Program-made: the position numbers and the translations under genes
Notes under the pieces: model-generated
Databases searched by the model: none
Seen by the model: the letters and a program-made list of their open reading frames with translations, nothing else
Told to the model about the DNA's origin: nothing
Shown here: positions 8,990 to 19,639 of the stretch, piece by piece
Layout: each line of letters starts with the position of its first letter
Position numbering within the stretch: the first letter of the stretch is position 1
Assembly: GCA_963576565.1 (NCBI GenBank)
Contig: OY755047.1
Location: forward strand, 9,084,931 to 9,148,930
DNA from: Aspidapion aeneum
Lineage: Eukaryota > Arthropoda > Insecta > Coleoptera > Brentidae
DNA: 64,000 nt
Direction: 5' to 3'

Positions 8990-9780
8990 AAAAAAATTAA
9001 ATGTTCGAGCGCAAATGCCACGATATAAATACACACGTAGGAGGTAGGCAGAGTTCTGAAGTATGGAAATTCATTTCTACAGTAAAAAACCCAACAAAAG
9101 AAAAAGTAAACATCCAGATCATCAAACCAGAAAAATGGACAGAACACTATAAGGGACTGCTGCAGGAGACGAGACCCGAATATATGGCAGCCTCTCCAAG
9201 AAGAGATATAGAAGTACATGGAGAGGAAGTAATCATCGAAAAAGAAATGATAAAAAATAGTATTAAAAAGCTTAAATCTGGAAAAGCTAGCGGACCTGGG
9301 GGAATATATGCTGAAATGCTTAAATATGGATCAGAGAAACTACTCGAAAATCAATGCATAAACGGACATCCAGTACCTGATGATTGGAAAATTGCATTCA
9401 TATCCTCAATACATAAAAAAGGAAACAAGCTGGATTGCAACAATTACAGAGGAATTTCAGTAACCAGTACTCTAAGTAGATTGATTGTACGGTAGGATTC
9501 TTAGAGATCTAATAGAGAATGCTTTTCATGAACAAGAAGAAGAAGAGCAAAGTGGGTTTCGTGCAGGCAGATCTTGTAGTGATAATGTTTTTTGTCTTAA
9601 ACAAGTAATTGAAAAAAGGAGCGGCAGAAATATAGACTCATGTTACCTTTGTGGACCTACAAAAAGCATATCCGTTCCAGTAGAAAAATTATGGACAGTG
9701 CTAGAGCAGACTAATATCAATCATACATACATAAAAGCGATAAAAGAACTATACAAAGGGTCAAAATCTGGAAATTCCAG
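8990..9780 (+). pseudogene. LINE family B, copy B1 (linker and RT N-terminus)
   Basis: Frame 9001-9495 contains SGKASGPGGIYAEMLKYG and NYRGISVTSTLSR (start of the RT domain). It overlaps a second frame 9485-9796 with EQSGFRAGRSCSDNVFCLKQ and WTVLEQTNINHTYIKAIKEL. Compared with B9 there is an 18-bp deletion (within the LTYIINQ region), a frameshift near 9490 and loss of the motif A aspartate region. It is truncated at about 9775 in the middle of the RT, so both ends are missing. The long preceding A-rich stretch has no coding value. Confidence 0.85.
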
Positions 9781-10106
9781 AAAAACTGCATCATAGTAAA
9801 GCCTTCCAAGGATTATAATGCCAATAAAACAAGAAAAAACCTGTCAGTAGTGCCAGTTTGGTATTACTATGAAGACTACTAAAAGAAGAAAGAGTGAATG
9901 AAAGAAGAAGCAAGATCTGGTTCTTTATGAGAAGATGGTGAAGATCTGTCTGATTTGATATGGTCGTTGCAAGGTATGTCTCATGTAACTATTTAAAAAA
10001 ATCAATACTGCCTATCTTATGTTGGAAGTCACTTACAGGGACTTGCATTATTTTTAAACAAATGGTTCGTTACGTAAACTTTCGTTATTTTTTAAGACAA
10101 AAATAT
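9781..10106. other. unassigned stretch
   Basis: No repeat partner elsewhere in the window and no domain in any frame. The purine-rich part (GAAAGAAGAAG...) is low complexity. Confidence 0.4.
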
Positions 10107-10200
10107 TTCGTTGCTAAGCGGGCATAGAAAGATTTTATATCTCTTGTATTTTTCCGTGTGCAGCTCGAAAGCTGTAAACCCACGGGAGTCCAAGATCTAA
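10107..10200 (+). mobile_element. Helitron-like 3' end (H2)
   Basis: Shares GCTAAGCGGGCATAGAAAG with H5. Its hairpin CCGTGTGCAGCT-CGAA-AGCTGTAAACCCACGG has one mismatch, then GGAGTCCAAGAT and the terminal CTAA at 10197-10200, followed by T. A 563-bp element has inserted exactly at this terminus. Confidence 0.68.
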
Positions 10201-10201
10201 T

Positions 10202-10764
10202 CTGCCCTCCTTATGAAGAATGCAGTAACTTCAAATTTGATAATTTTGAGATTTTTATATATTGTGGTGTAAAATGATGTTCCTCATCGATTGGCAAAAA
10301 CAAAATTTGAAAAAAAAATATTTTATGAAGAAAACGCATAACAAATATGCAAAAAATGCAAAACGTTACTGTCTTCTAGCCGAGAACGCAGCAACTACAT
10401 AATGCGATGCGTTCTTGTCTAGCAAAAAAGGTAAAACAAGTATTCTTCTAGTTTTGTAGCGATAAATGCAGCAAATACTGCGTTTACCACTAGTAAATGA
10501 GGTACGCTGCATTTTTGCCTAGAAATGTTGATTCAAAGCTTCATGAAATACTTGTCAAAAACGCAGTCTCTTCGATAAAATGTAATTTTTTTTTCAAAAT
10601 TTAATGAAACCTAAGCAAACTATACTTTATATGATTTCTCACCATCCTGCAAAATTTTTTTTCGAAAATATGCATTTGGATAGAAATAGAGCAAAAAAAC
10701 GTTTTTTGCGTTTTTCTCAAAACTAGGGTTTTGTAAGTTACTGCGTTCTTCATAACAAGGGCAG
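10202..10764. mobile_element. TIR element with TAAT duplication, inserted at a Helitron terminus
   Basis: Inverted termini of about 30 bp, CTGCCCTCCTTATGAAGAAT versus the inverse of ACAAGGGCAG-ending sequence (few mismatches). Flanks TAAT (10198-10201) and TAAT (10765-10768). In H5 the same site is uninterrupted (CTAATGAACACC), which fixes the boundaries. The interior holds repeated AACGCAG/ATGCAGC motifs and no ORF. Superfamily unassigned because a 4-bp TAAT target is not diagnostic. Confidence 0.8.
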
Positions 10765-10838
10765 TAATGGACACCTATCAAGTGTTAACAGTTAACTGTT
10801 TCGTCTTTAAGGGACTTTTCAGAACAATGCATGGTCAA
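10765..10838 (+). repeat. conserved sequence downstream of Helitron terminus
   Basis: ACACCTATCAAGTGTTAACA through AGAACAATGCATGGTCAATG also follows H5 (56581-56655) and H4 (31295-31370, minus), but not H1 or H3. Confidence 0.75.
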
Positions 10839-11822
10839 TGTTGGGTGTCACATTTGATAAGACAGAACCAGACTGTAAAGAACTGGAAAAAAGGATAGTA
10901 ATAGCAAAAAAGGTTATTGGATGTCTTAACAGTATTCTATGGAGCAGAGAGATAAAAAAGAATGTAAAATTTAACATATATGAAACAATGGTGAAAAGCG
11001 CGCTGTTGTATAGAATATAGACATGTCGCGTAACAGAAAAATACAAAATAAAAGTGGAAAGTGTCGAAATGGATGCAATAAGATTGGGTCGCGGTTCGTT
11101 TGTCGAAAACACGTGTATCGAAAACATCTTTATCGAAGACATTTTGATCGAAAATCTTAATTTCGAATGACATTATGATCGAAAATTTTAATTTCGAATG
11201 ACATTTTGAACGAAAATCTTAATTTCGAATGACATTTTGATCGAAAATTTCTATCTACATTGACACGGTTCGGTTACGTTGGCGATCGATTGACAACGGT
11301 TAGGTTTCACATTCTCTAGGATCCCGGGAAAGAGGTCAGGAGAGTATGTTTTAAAAAAATATATGTATGTTAGAAATGTTTTCGATTAAAAAGTCATTCG
11401 AAAAAGTTGTATTCGATAAAAAAAGTTTTCGATTAAAACATTATTCGATCAAAATGTCATTCGAAATTAAGATTTTCGATCAAAATGTCTTCGATAAAGA
11501 TGTTTTCGATAAACGTGTTTTCGAGAAACGAACCGCGACCCAATAAGAAATGAGATCATAAAAGAAAGAATGGAAATCGAGGGAAGCATAACGGATGACA
11601 TCACTAAAAGACAACTGATATGGTACGGACCTGTACAACGGATAAACGACGAAAGATTATCAAAGCAGATCGTAGAACGGCAATTAATAGGGTGCAGAAA
11701 AAGAGGGCGTCCTAAACTAGAATGGCAGAACAGTCAATCCAAAGATCAATGAGTCAAAAAAACCTTACAGAAGAAGATTGTCAGGATCGAAGGAGGCGTC
11801 GGGAACGTAGAAAAACTTTCTA
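10839..11822 (+). pseudogene. LINE family B, copy B2 (C-terminal part)
   Basis: Begins at TTGGGTGTCACATTTGATAAG (LGVTFDK, RT motif E) and ends TTCTAAACCGACATGG, the family 3' end. Encodes ...ELEKRIVIAKKVIGCLNSILWSREIKKN, interrupted by a stop after ALLYRI and by the foldback element at 11094-11543. It continues as SITDDITKRQLIWYGPVQRINDERL and RKRGRPKLEWQ. About 30 bp of LINE sequence is missing at the foldback insertion between two ATAAG repeats. Confidence 0.85.
11094..11543. mobile_element. foldback element with TCGAAAAC repeats, in LINE B2
   Basis: Ends TTGGGTCGCGGTTCGTTT / AAACGAACCGCGACCCAA are perfect inverted repeats. Arms of about 150 bp are built from TTTCGAT/ATCGAAA motifs. The left arm contains three tandem ~42-bp copies of ATTTCGAATGACATTTTGA-type sequence. 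The centre (11240-11330) is GC-richer and single-copy. Target duplication unclear. Confidence 0.85.
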
Positions 11823-12159
11823 AACCGACATGGTATGGGTAGTTTTGAATTATTTTCGAAAGAGTCTCATTTAGAGGTGTTGATTTTCGTTACTTTTGAA
11901 TACTCGTTACTAATCTTTACTCGACTACTAGTACCTAATCATTTTATGTATTCCTTACCATCGTTACTTTGATTACTGTAACTGTTGGTATGGTAGGAAT
12001 TACGTAGGAACTGTTCTGTGTACACCTTTGTTCCAAAAATCTAATGCCTTGTTTTAACAAAAAATTTTTCCAGATTGACACGTCCTACTTTTTCTTATTG
12101 TTACCTTTAACAAATACAAATTAAATGCGTTAGTTACTTAAGTTATTATAGTTAATCCC

Positions 12160-13361
12160 CATTAGCGTAGCTAGGGGTGGGCCAGGGGGGGCCTGGCCCC
12201 CCCCTGAAGTCCCTCAGGCCCCCCCTAATATATTTTAGGCCTCCCCTATCGACTACTAGTAAAAGAACATGACGCTGAAAATACATACTTTTCTATTATT
12301 ATTCGGGAAATATTCAAATAAAATAGGTGCAATAAAATTTAAAATCATTCAGATAATGTTTACATTTCAGGAAAAAGCCCTTGTCTTGCGGAATTAGGCT
12401 TTTTCTCTTTAAATTATCGGTAACTTTTCTGCACTTATGCAATTTCCCGAAAATATTTTTTAAATTTAAACATAATTATGCATATTGAATATTTCATACA
12501 TATTGGCGACATCTTGTAAAATATTATAGATGTGTAAGTTAAATTTCGCATTTAATAAAGACAGCGACCTTTGCCCCTCTGTTTCCGAAATCGGGTTGTA
12601 GATGTCGTAAGGTTATAAAAGACCCTTTTAAACTGTTTTTCTAAAATAAATATAATAATCTTTTTAGTTTTTTTGAGGTTAGCGTTTAGTGTCTTATGAA
12701 AATTTTCCGATTTTGGTGACAATTTCATAACCATTTTCATATTAAGTTTTCCCACGTCGTTAAATGGAATAAATTCGTCGAGCAATACCGGGAAATTTTT
12801 AATATTAATACTTCTGCTCTAAGAGCAGAAATGACCGTTTTAAAGAATTGTATTTTTCGGTTAAATCAAACTGTTTGTCATGATTCTATCAAACAACATA
12901 GGGCAGAAAACACCTATCCAAACCTCTACCAACTTTTTAAAGTTGCGAGTATTCCTCCAATTTCAAGTGCAACTTGCGAGAGGTCTTTCTCTGCCATGAG
13001 GAGAGTTTTTAATTGGCTTAGAACAACTATGATTCAAGAGAGACACTCAGGTTTGTCATTGTTATTCATAGAAAAAGATGATGAGGTAGACTTAGACAGT
13101 GTGGTAGACGCTTTCAGTCAGCGACGTAGAAAACTTTCTTTGTAGAATTGCTGAATTGCATACTTGCTGTGTATACATATAAATAAGTTGGTAAATGTAT
13201 TATTAAATTTGTTATATTAAAATATTAGAACATTTAATGCGCGTATTTTGTTTTATTCATTGCACACTTTGCACGACTCTTTAAAACCTATGTTTGATTT
13301 TTGTTCAAGATAGACCGGGGCCACGGCCCCCCCCTGAAAAGCAAGGCTAGCTACGCCAATG
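12160..13361 (+). mobile_element. hAT element, internally deleted, nested
   Basis: Ends CATTAGCGTAGCTAG and CTAGCTACGCCAATG are inverted (one mismatch). The perfect 8-bp duplication TTAATCCC is at 12152-12159 and 13362-13369. C/G runs lie near each terminus. It retains only the transposase C-terminus, so it is non-autonomous. Confidence 0.93.
12755..13145 (+). pseudogene. hAT transposase C-terminus (ZMYM1-like)
   Basis: An in-frame stretch enters before the first ATG (12831) with KWNKFVEQYREIFNIN and continues to a TAG at 13143-13145. It contains ASIPPISSATCERSFSAMRR and FNWLRTTMIQERHSGLSLLF, the hAT dimerisation motif (SxxxERxFSxxxxxKxxxRxxxxxxRLxxL). Acidic residues EKDDEVDLD follow and a basic RRRKL end closes the protein. 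The catalytic core is absent. Location inside a TSD-bounded hAT supports the call. The domain looks intact, so the copy may be fairly young. Confidence 0.88.
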
Positions 13362-13534
13362 TTAATCCCTGATTTTGGATTACCGACTTTCGAGTAATTA
13401 CAGAATACTAAAATAATCGAAGGAATCAAAGTAACGAAAGTAATCATTTAATATTCGGATCGGTATTCGTTACTCCGTTATTTGTCGAATAACGAGTACC
13501 CAAGTAACGAATAGTTACTTTTTCAACACCTCTA

Positions 13535-14022
13535 GTTTCGTTGAGTTTTTCTTAAATGTTATACACCTCGACCTACCTTGCTGCGTGGTGATTTTTCAAT
13601 AGTAAAGAGTTTACCTTTTGTTTAGGCCAGGAAGACAGTTTAAATTGACTAGCCACGTGGTGGATGGTAGGTATGGTAGGTATCCATTCACCCGTGGCTT
13701 GGTTGCTTACCTTTTGTGGTAAATTGAATTATGAGGATCAAGAAGCCCGGTGGTTACCCAATGTTAACAAGATATTTAGATTAGAACAAAAAAACGACGT
13801 TGAAGCATAAAAAAGGGAGTGGTAAAACAAACTGTTTATTTTACAAGAAAATATTTCTGTTTTATTTCTCTTTTGAGTAGTAAACATAATTATGTATTTT
13901 TTTTACAACATTAAAACATTAAAAACATATAATTAAAATAAAACAATTTTTTTTAAATGTCTTATTTTTTGTGATATTGTAGAGTCGAAAAAATGCTAAA
14001 TAAACTTTTAAAGAACTGTAAT
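13535..14022. other. unassigned stretch
   Basis: Contains a direct repeat GGTAGGTATGGTAGGTAT near 13665 and AT-rich sequence. No gene or family recognised. Confidence 0.4.
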
Positions 14023-14998
14023 TCTAGTAGAAAAATTATGGACAGTGTTAGAACAAACTTATATGAATCATACATATATCAAACCGATAAAAAACTATAC
14101 AAAAGGTCTAAATCTAAAATTAAAATTGGAAATTGACTTTCAAAAGAATTCCTGGTAACGAAAGGCTTAAGACAGGGTTGTTGTATCTTTCCAACTTTTT
14201 TAAAATATATATCGCAGTAGCTCTAAAAAACGGGAATCTTAAAGTACACGGCATGGATTTACCATATACACACTACAGTTTGCTGACGACCAAGTGATTG
14301 TAGCTAATTATAAATAAGACATGGAGTATATGGTAAGAAAGTTAACGGAAGAATGGGCAAGACACAGTACTTATGTATTGGAAACGAATCAAGTGAGTTA
14401 GAACTAGACAATGGACAAAAAATATCTCCATGCAATGAGTATGTATACTTGGGTGTCACATTTGATAAGACAGAAACAGACTGTAAAGAACTGGAAAAAA
14501 AAATAGTTAAAGCAAAAATGGTTATTGGTTGTCTTAACAGTATTTTATGGAGTAAAGAGATAAAAAAGAATGTAAAATTTAACATATATGAAACAAAGGT
14601 GAAAAGCACGCTGTTGTATGCAGTAGAGACTTGTCGCGTAACAGAAAAATACAAAGCAAAAATGGAAAGTGTCGAAATGGATGCAATAAAAAGACCAATG
14701 AGATTATCTAGAACAGATCATATAAGAAATAAGATTATAAAAGAACGAATGGGAATCGAGGGAAGCATAACGGATGACATCACTAAAAGAAAACTGATAT
14801 GGTACGGCTATGTACAATGGATGAACGACGAAAGATTACCAAAGCAGGACCTAGAATGGCAACCAATAGGGCGCGTCCTAAACTGGAATGGTAACAGTCA
14901 ATCCAAAGATCAATGAGTCAAAACCTGACAGAAGATGATTGTCAGGATCGAAGGAGGTGGAGAATAGGCGTCGGACAACGTAGAAAAACGTTCTAAAC
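14023..14998 (+). pseudogene. LINE family B, copy B3
   Basis: Enters at VEKLWTVLEQ and contains a damaged motif B (LRQGCCIFPTF), FADDQVIVAN with a nearby stop, then an open frame 14353-14916. That frame carries KTQYLCIGNESSELELDNGQ, CNEYVYLGVTFDK, ILWSKEIKKNVKFNIYETKV and ITKRKLIWYGYVQWMNDERL. A deletion removes part of the GRRKRGRPKLEW motif. It ends at TTCTAAACCGACA with no TAG tail left. Several frameshifts; non-functional. Confidence 0.85.
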
Positions 14999-15182
14999 CG
15001 ACAAAAAAATTGAAATATTTTGGTCGTCTTGTTATTTCTTATACTTCCCTGTATAATAACAAAATAAAACTATAAAAAGTACAGATCGATAGTGGGGAAG
15101 CTAGAGAGTGGAGTGTTGGTTCTCCACTTTAACTCATGCGAGCATTGAGTAAGCAGACAAAGTATATAAGAAGCACGAAGAA

Positions 15183-15397
15183 CACTGGCGTTATCAAGGG
15201 GGGTGAGGGAGGTTCACTCCCAATGCTGGGGGGCCCGGTCCCCCTCGAAGCTAAGATTTGTTTAGATATTATCCACATATTTCATGAAGACAAACATAAA
15301 ATATTATAATAAACCATGAGGCCGTATAGGGTCTCGGGCACCCCCAAAACTGTCTTGGGCCCACCCCAAAACTTTTTTCTATATATATACGCCACTG
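15183..15397. mobile_element. G/C-run MITE, probable hAT-like relative
   Basis: Ends ACTGGCGTTATC and ATACGCCACTG are roughly inverted. The body has GGGGGGCCCGG and AACCATGAGGCC-type tracts like the 3501, 24505 and 43211 MITEs. No duplication found, so boundaries are approximate. Confidence 0.5.
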
Positions 15398-15629
15398 GCT
15401 GCCGGGATATTGGGAAATTTAGGGCCGGGAAATTGAGCAAGTAGGAGACAGGCAGTTAAACAGCAGTTTTGTTATTAATTGGGAAAAGTGGCCTTCTTTA
15501 AATTTAATCTTAACCATTATTTGGGGGCACGGCAGTGCCCCGCCAAGTTCGCGCAAAATACTGCACCATCTTTTCTTGAAACAGTTAAACCCATATTTGA
15601 CCTATCTAAAACTCTACTTCGGATTGAGC

Positions 15630-16205
15630 TATGAAACTGAAACTTTGCACAGTCGTAGATCTTCATAAAGTTAACAAACCCTTCAAGTTTCATGGACTTA
15701 CATAAAATAGTAAAGTAGTTACTGTACTTCCAGACATTAAATTTGGCAGACTGATTTTACTTCCCTCCCATATATATGTAAAGTTATGTAAAAGTAACAT
15801 TGCCCACTTCCTGATAGGAACTATGACAAAACTAAAGGAAAAAATTTAAAAACCCCAAAAATTTTAATTTACTTCCCTCCCCTATAAATGTATAGTTATG
15901 TAAAAGTAGCATTGCCCACTTCCTGAAACGCTCGTGACGCGTGCCTTGGAAGGTCAATGGGAACTATTATAAAACAATATAAAAAAATTTAAAAACCCCA
16001 AAATTTTAATTTACGTCTCTCCCCTATAAATGTAAAATTATGTAAAAGTAACATTGCCCACTTCCAGAAACGCTAGAGAGTTGAGCTTTGGAAGACTGAT
16101 AACAACAATGATGAAACTAGGAAAAAATTTAAAAACACAAAAATTTTAATTTACTTCCCCCTCCTATAAAAAATGTAAAGTTATGTAAAATTAACATTTT
16201 TTTAC
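15630..16205 (+). repeat. 142-bp tandem repeat element (family T), copy 1
   Basis: Starts near CTTTGCACAGTCGTAGATC and carries at least three units containing TATAAATGTA...ATGTAAAAGTAACATTGCCCAC. One interval is exactly 142 bp and one is shortened to 112 bp by a deletion. The reverse-oriented copy at 61835-62610 has four units of 142 bp. Upstream, 15530-15550 holds a perfect hairpin GGGCAC-GGCA-GTGCCC. 16206-16480 has nothing recognisable. Confidence 0.8.
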
Positions 16206-16480
16206 ATGAAATATTTTTGTTATGATAAATTCTTCTTAAAATATTATTCAATTTGGCTCAATGGCTGAAGTGTTGCTAAAACAAAGAGAAGATAAAATCG
16301 CGTTATGTTACCGAAGTCAAACTCCTATGGCCTTTCGAAAATGGCTAAAAGGCTTGGGATATAAATTCTTTGGCGACGTGTGCAAGATATATATTGAGTG
16401 ATTTTCACTCGTGATTTATTAGTAAGCTTTTTATAACGTGAGTATACAGGGTGGCGAATTTAAATGAACTACTGCCGCAT

Positions 16481-17050
16481 GTATACTTGGGTGTCACATT
16501 TGATAAGACAGGAACAGACTGTAAAGAACAGGAAAAAAGAATATTAAAAGCAAAAAAGGTTATTGGTTGTCTTAGCAGTATTTTATGGAGCAGAGAGATA
16601 AAAAAGAATGTAAAATTTAACATATATGAAACAATGGTGAAAAGCACGCTGTTGTATGGAATAGAGACTTGTCGCGTAACAGAAAAATACAAAACAAAAA
16701 TGGAAAGTGTCGAAATGGTTGCAATAAGTAGATCAATTAGAATATCTAGAACAGATCATATAAGAAATGTGATCATAAAAGAAAGAATGGGAATAAAGTG
16801 AAGCATAACGGATGACATCACTAAAAGACAACTGATATGGTACGGCCATGTACAACAGATGAACGACAAAAGATTACCAAAGCAGGTCCTAGAATGGCAA
16901 TCAATAGGGCGCAGAAAAAGAGGGCGTCCTAAATTGGAATGGCAACAGTCAATCCACGGACGCAAAGATGATTGTCAGCATCGAAGGAGGTGGAGAATAG
17001 GCGTCGGACAACGTAGAAAAACGTTCTAAACCGACATAGTAGTAGTAGTT
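16481..17050 (+). pseudogene. LINE family B, copy B4 (3' end)
   Basis: Begins at GTATACTTGGGTGTCACATT and encodes YLGVTFDKTGTDCKEQEKRI... to DHIRNVIIKERMGIK (frame to 16801). After a stop it continues DDITKRQLIWYGHVQQMNDKRL and RRKRGRPKLEWQQS. Terminates TTCTAAACCGACATAGTAGTAGTAG, showing the (TAG)n tail. 5'-truncated. Confidence 0.87.
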
Positions 17051-17173
17051 TATTATATATTTAGGCTCTTTTCAAAACTAGATATCAAAAAAACTCAAAT
17101 CTTGTTGGAAAGCAGACGTAGTCAGTCGTTAACTCAAATAAACTAGCTTTGAGAGATTTAATACATATTAATA

Positions 17174-17738
17174 ATACTCTGCCAATATATGGGCCCCTAA
17201 GCTCACACTAGGTACTACAGTTATAGTGTACCTGTGAGCAAATATAACTAAAAACTGTAATATATGGTATTCAACTCCAGACTAAATTACCTCTCGTTTG
17301 ATACCACACAAGCCATGTTTTGACTTAAACTCAAATTTTTGAAACTTCCCCCCCCCCTTAAAAAAACAAAAATTAAAATGTATTTTCTTCAACTCCAGAC
17401 TCAATTACCTTTCGTTTGATATCACACATGCCATATTTTCATGTAAACTCTAATTTTTGAAATCTACCCCCACCCTTTTTTTTAACTAAAATTTATTTTG
17501 TTTAACTCCACACTCAATTACCTTTCGTTTAATATCACACACGCCATATTTTCACAAAAACTCTAATTTTTGAAATCTACCCCCACCCTTTTACTTGGCT
17601 TGTGTTCGGTGGATTTTGTTCATTTTTAAATGGGACCATCTCGACCCAAGACCCAGGCTAGGTACCAAATTTCATTAAAATCGGGCAAGCGATTTTTGAG
17701 CTATGCGCGTTGGTCGTTACAGACATACAGACAGACAT

Positions 17739-17773
<35 letters not shown>

Positions 17774-17912
17774 CCACAACAAAAAAGTTTCAAAATCTTC
17801 TGAAACGCAAAGATATATAAAAGATTTTGAAATCGGAGCAACTTTTTTTTTCTCGAAAAAATTAGGATCACCATAGCTCACACTACTATAGTATAGTATA
17901 TGTGTGAGCTAA
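17174..17912 (-). mobile_element. HINE/DINE-1-like element (family D), copy 1
   Basis: Nearly full-length match to 32080-32876 in reverse orientation, both ending ATACTCTGCC on one side and GAGCTAA on the other. Each end carries a perfect or near-perfect hairpin with AGCTCACAC / GTGTGAGC. The core contains (GACA)n next to a triplicated ~118-bp module. Terminal hairpins plus a (GTCT)n core are the described layout of Helentron-associated DINE-1/HINE elements. The match to that family is by structure only. Confidence 0.6.
17721..17774 (+). repeat. (GACA)n core microsatellite
   Basis: Imperfect ACAGACAG array interrupted by two ACATAC variants. The homologous array in the other D copy is (CTGT)n at 32219-32313. 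Confidence 0.95.
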
Positions 17913-18280
17913 TATTTTTTTCCAATTACTTCTAAAAATATGCATTGTCATAACACAAACCAAACAAATAAAAAGCTGAAATACAGCTATTTACGTAACA
18001 AATTGTAACTGATTTTTATAGAAATACTTCTTTCAATAAGATCGTCAGGTCCAGACATTTTTCCAAGAATTCTGGGACGATGTATACAAGGTATTTATAT
18101 TTTCCAATTTTCCTGACTGAGATTTTATCTATAAATACCCGGGAAGATGTTATTATTGGAAGCATACAAGCGCATCGGACATAAATTCGGTATTTCTAAT
18201 AATAGATATACTTCGCTATCACGTGCCTCTTTAATATCTATAGATGTCTATTCTGCACAGATTTTTTTATATGCCATGTG
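17913..18280. other. unassigned stretch
   Basis: AT-rich, no repeat partner or domain noticed. Confidence 0.4.
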
Positions 18281-18284
18281 TTAA

Positions 18285-18906
18285 GCCCGGTCTAGACATA
18301 ACATTTTACCTTACGTCTTGCCTGTCAGTCAAAAGGGTCGAATATGACGGTTAAAAGACTAGTGTTCACACTTGATAGTTTTAACGTACGTTTTTAGATC
18401 AGTTTTTGATACACCATGGAGGAAGCACTGCTTTTGTCAATAATGTTTTTTGTTTTAAATGTCTATGACTTAACCGTTTCAGTAGCTAAACATACTTTTT
18501 AAACCAGTTTTTCAAAATGTTGTGCTGATTTAGTTTGATAATGTCCCCTGAAGATGTAAATTTCTGCTTACGAAACATGTCGGGACTATTTGATTAAATC
18601 AAATTAAAAATTAGTGGAGGAAGACAATAACCTGTTTGATTTCCTAAAAAATTATCTTATCTAATGTCGGACGGTTCGTATACCAACTTCTAAGTTGCAC
18701 TCGAAAGGAATTAAAATTGTATGCACTACCACAAGAAATGCCGCTAAAACTGACGTTTTACCGGAAACAAAGCCTCTACCGATCAGTTCAACAGGTCCGA
18801 CTTCAGTCCTGTTCAGTTCAGGTAAAACGTACGTTTTATTGTCTACACGAAAGGTTTTGCCTGATCCGTTTACCTGATCAAGCAAAACGTTATGTGTAGA
18901 CCCCAC
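18285..18906 (+). mobile_element. family P MITE, dispersed copy with hammerhead
   Basis: Ends GCCCGGTCTAGACATAAC and GTTATGTGTAGACCCCAC, next to TTAA (18281-18284) and TTTAA (18907-18911). Same internal layout as the array copies, so the hammerhead block was present before the element dispersed. Confidence 0.82.
18543..18586 (+). ncRNA. hammerhead ribozyme core, copy 4
   Basis: GTCCC, CTGAAGA, stem II GTAAA/CTTAC (one mismatched pair), GAA, ACATGT, C, GGGAC. Core bases and GTC cleavage triplet conserved. Confidence 0.65.
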
Positions 18907-18911
18907 TTTAA

Positions 18912-19198
18912 TCTAAGGCGATTTAATGATTTTTTTTTAATTTAAAAAAATAATACTGCACCTTAATGGTCGAATACTTGAAAAATACTAACTTTTCATA
19001 AAAAACTTTAGAAAATACATTTGGATCCAAGAAAAAAATAAGCGAAGTTCGATACAAATATTTATAGCTTTTTTTGTTTTTGAACAGACGTACTTTTACT
19101 CTTTTGCCATTTCGCATTAATTAATCTTGTTAAACAATTTGTGGTGCAGTGGTGAAGTCTAATAATTAAGGTAACATATGCATAGTAAATTTTTTAAA
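18912..19198. other. unassigned AT-rich stretch
   Basis: No family or domain recognised. Confidence 0.4.
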
Positions 19199-19545
19199 TC
19201 TATCTATCTATCTATTTAGTCTTCTTCGATCCATCTTTGGATATAGGGCTCCCTCAATATCTTTCACTCTTCAAATCGTCCGCCCATCTCATTTGTGGTC
19301 TTCCCCTACTTCTTTTACTTTCCCAAAGTCTCCAGTTTACAATACATTTGTTCCATCGATCGTCTTTCTGTCCGATACCATGACCGGCAAATTTCCATTC
19401 CAATTCTGATACCTCTCCTTTGACATCCCTCACCCCCGTTCTATTTCCCATCCATTCACTCCTTTCTCCATCTGTCAGCTTTACATGTAACATTTGTCTT
19501 TCCATTGATCTTTGGGCATTTGTTACCTTAACCTTACCTTTTTTT
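19199..19545 (-). pseudogene. LINE family C, copy C1 (3' end)
   Basis: The minus strand encodes ERQMLHVKLTDGERSEWMGN, ELEWKFAGHGIGQKDDRWNK, CIVNWRLWESKRSRGRPQMR and WADDL. It then breaks and ends at ...KMDRRRLNR followed by (TAGA)n. This is the tail domain of an RTE-like LINE (FAGH...KDDRWN...KRSRGRPxxRW), clearly different from families A and B. Truncated at about 19545. Confidence 0.82.
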
Positions 19546-19639
19546 AATAGGTAGTCTGTAATGGTCTACGTCTTAGTTGTAGGTTGAGTAAGGTTTGAAT
19601 AATAATAGTAGTAGTAGTGGTGGAGAGACCATTTTTGGA

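Larger units (their letters stand above)
11872..13534. mobile_element. hAT MITE (TAGAGGTGTTGA family) interrupted by another hAT
   Basis: Ends TAGAGGTGTTGATTTTCGTT and TCAACACCTCTA with flanks GTCTCATT / GTTTCGTT (6 of 8). The body is rich in CGTTACT/AGTAACG motifs. An almost full second copy is at 29555-30131 and a 5' fragment at 41534-41633. Alignment with the 29555 copy shows the insertion at 12160-13361. Confidence 0.85.

Noticed and set aside
17721..17774. CRISPR-like or satellite array
   Set aside because: Tetranucleotide microsatellite without spacers; eukaryotic context.
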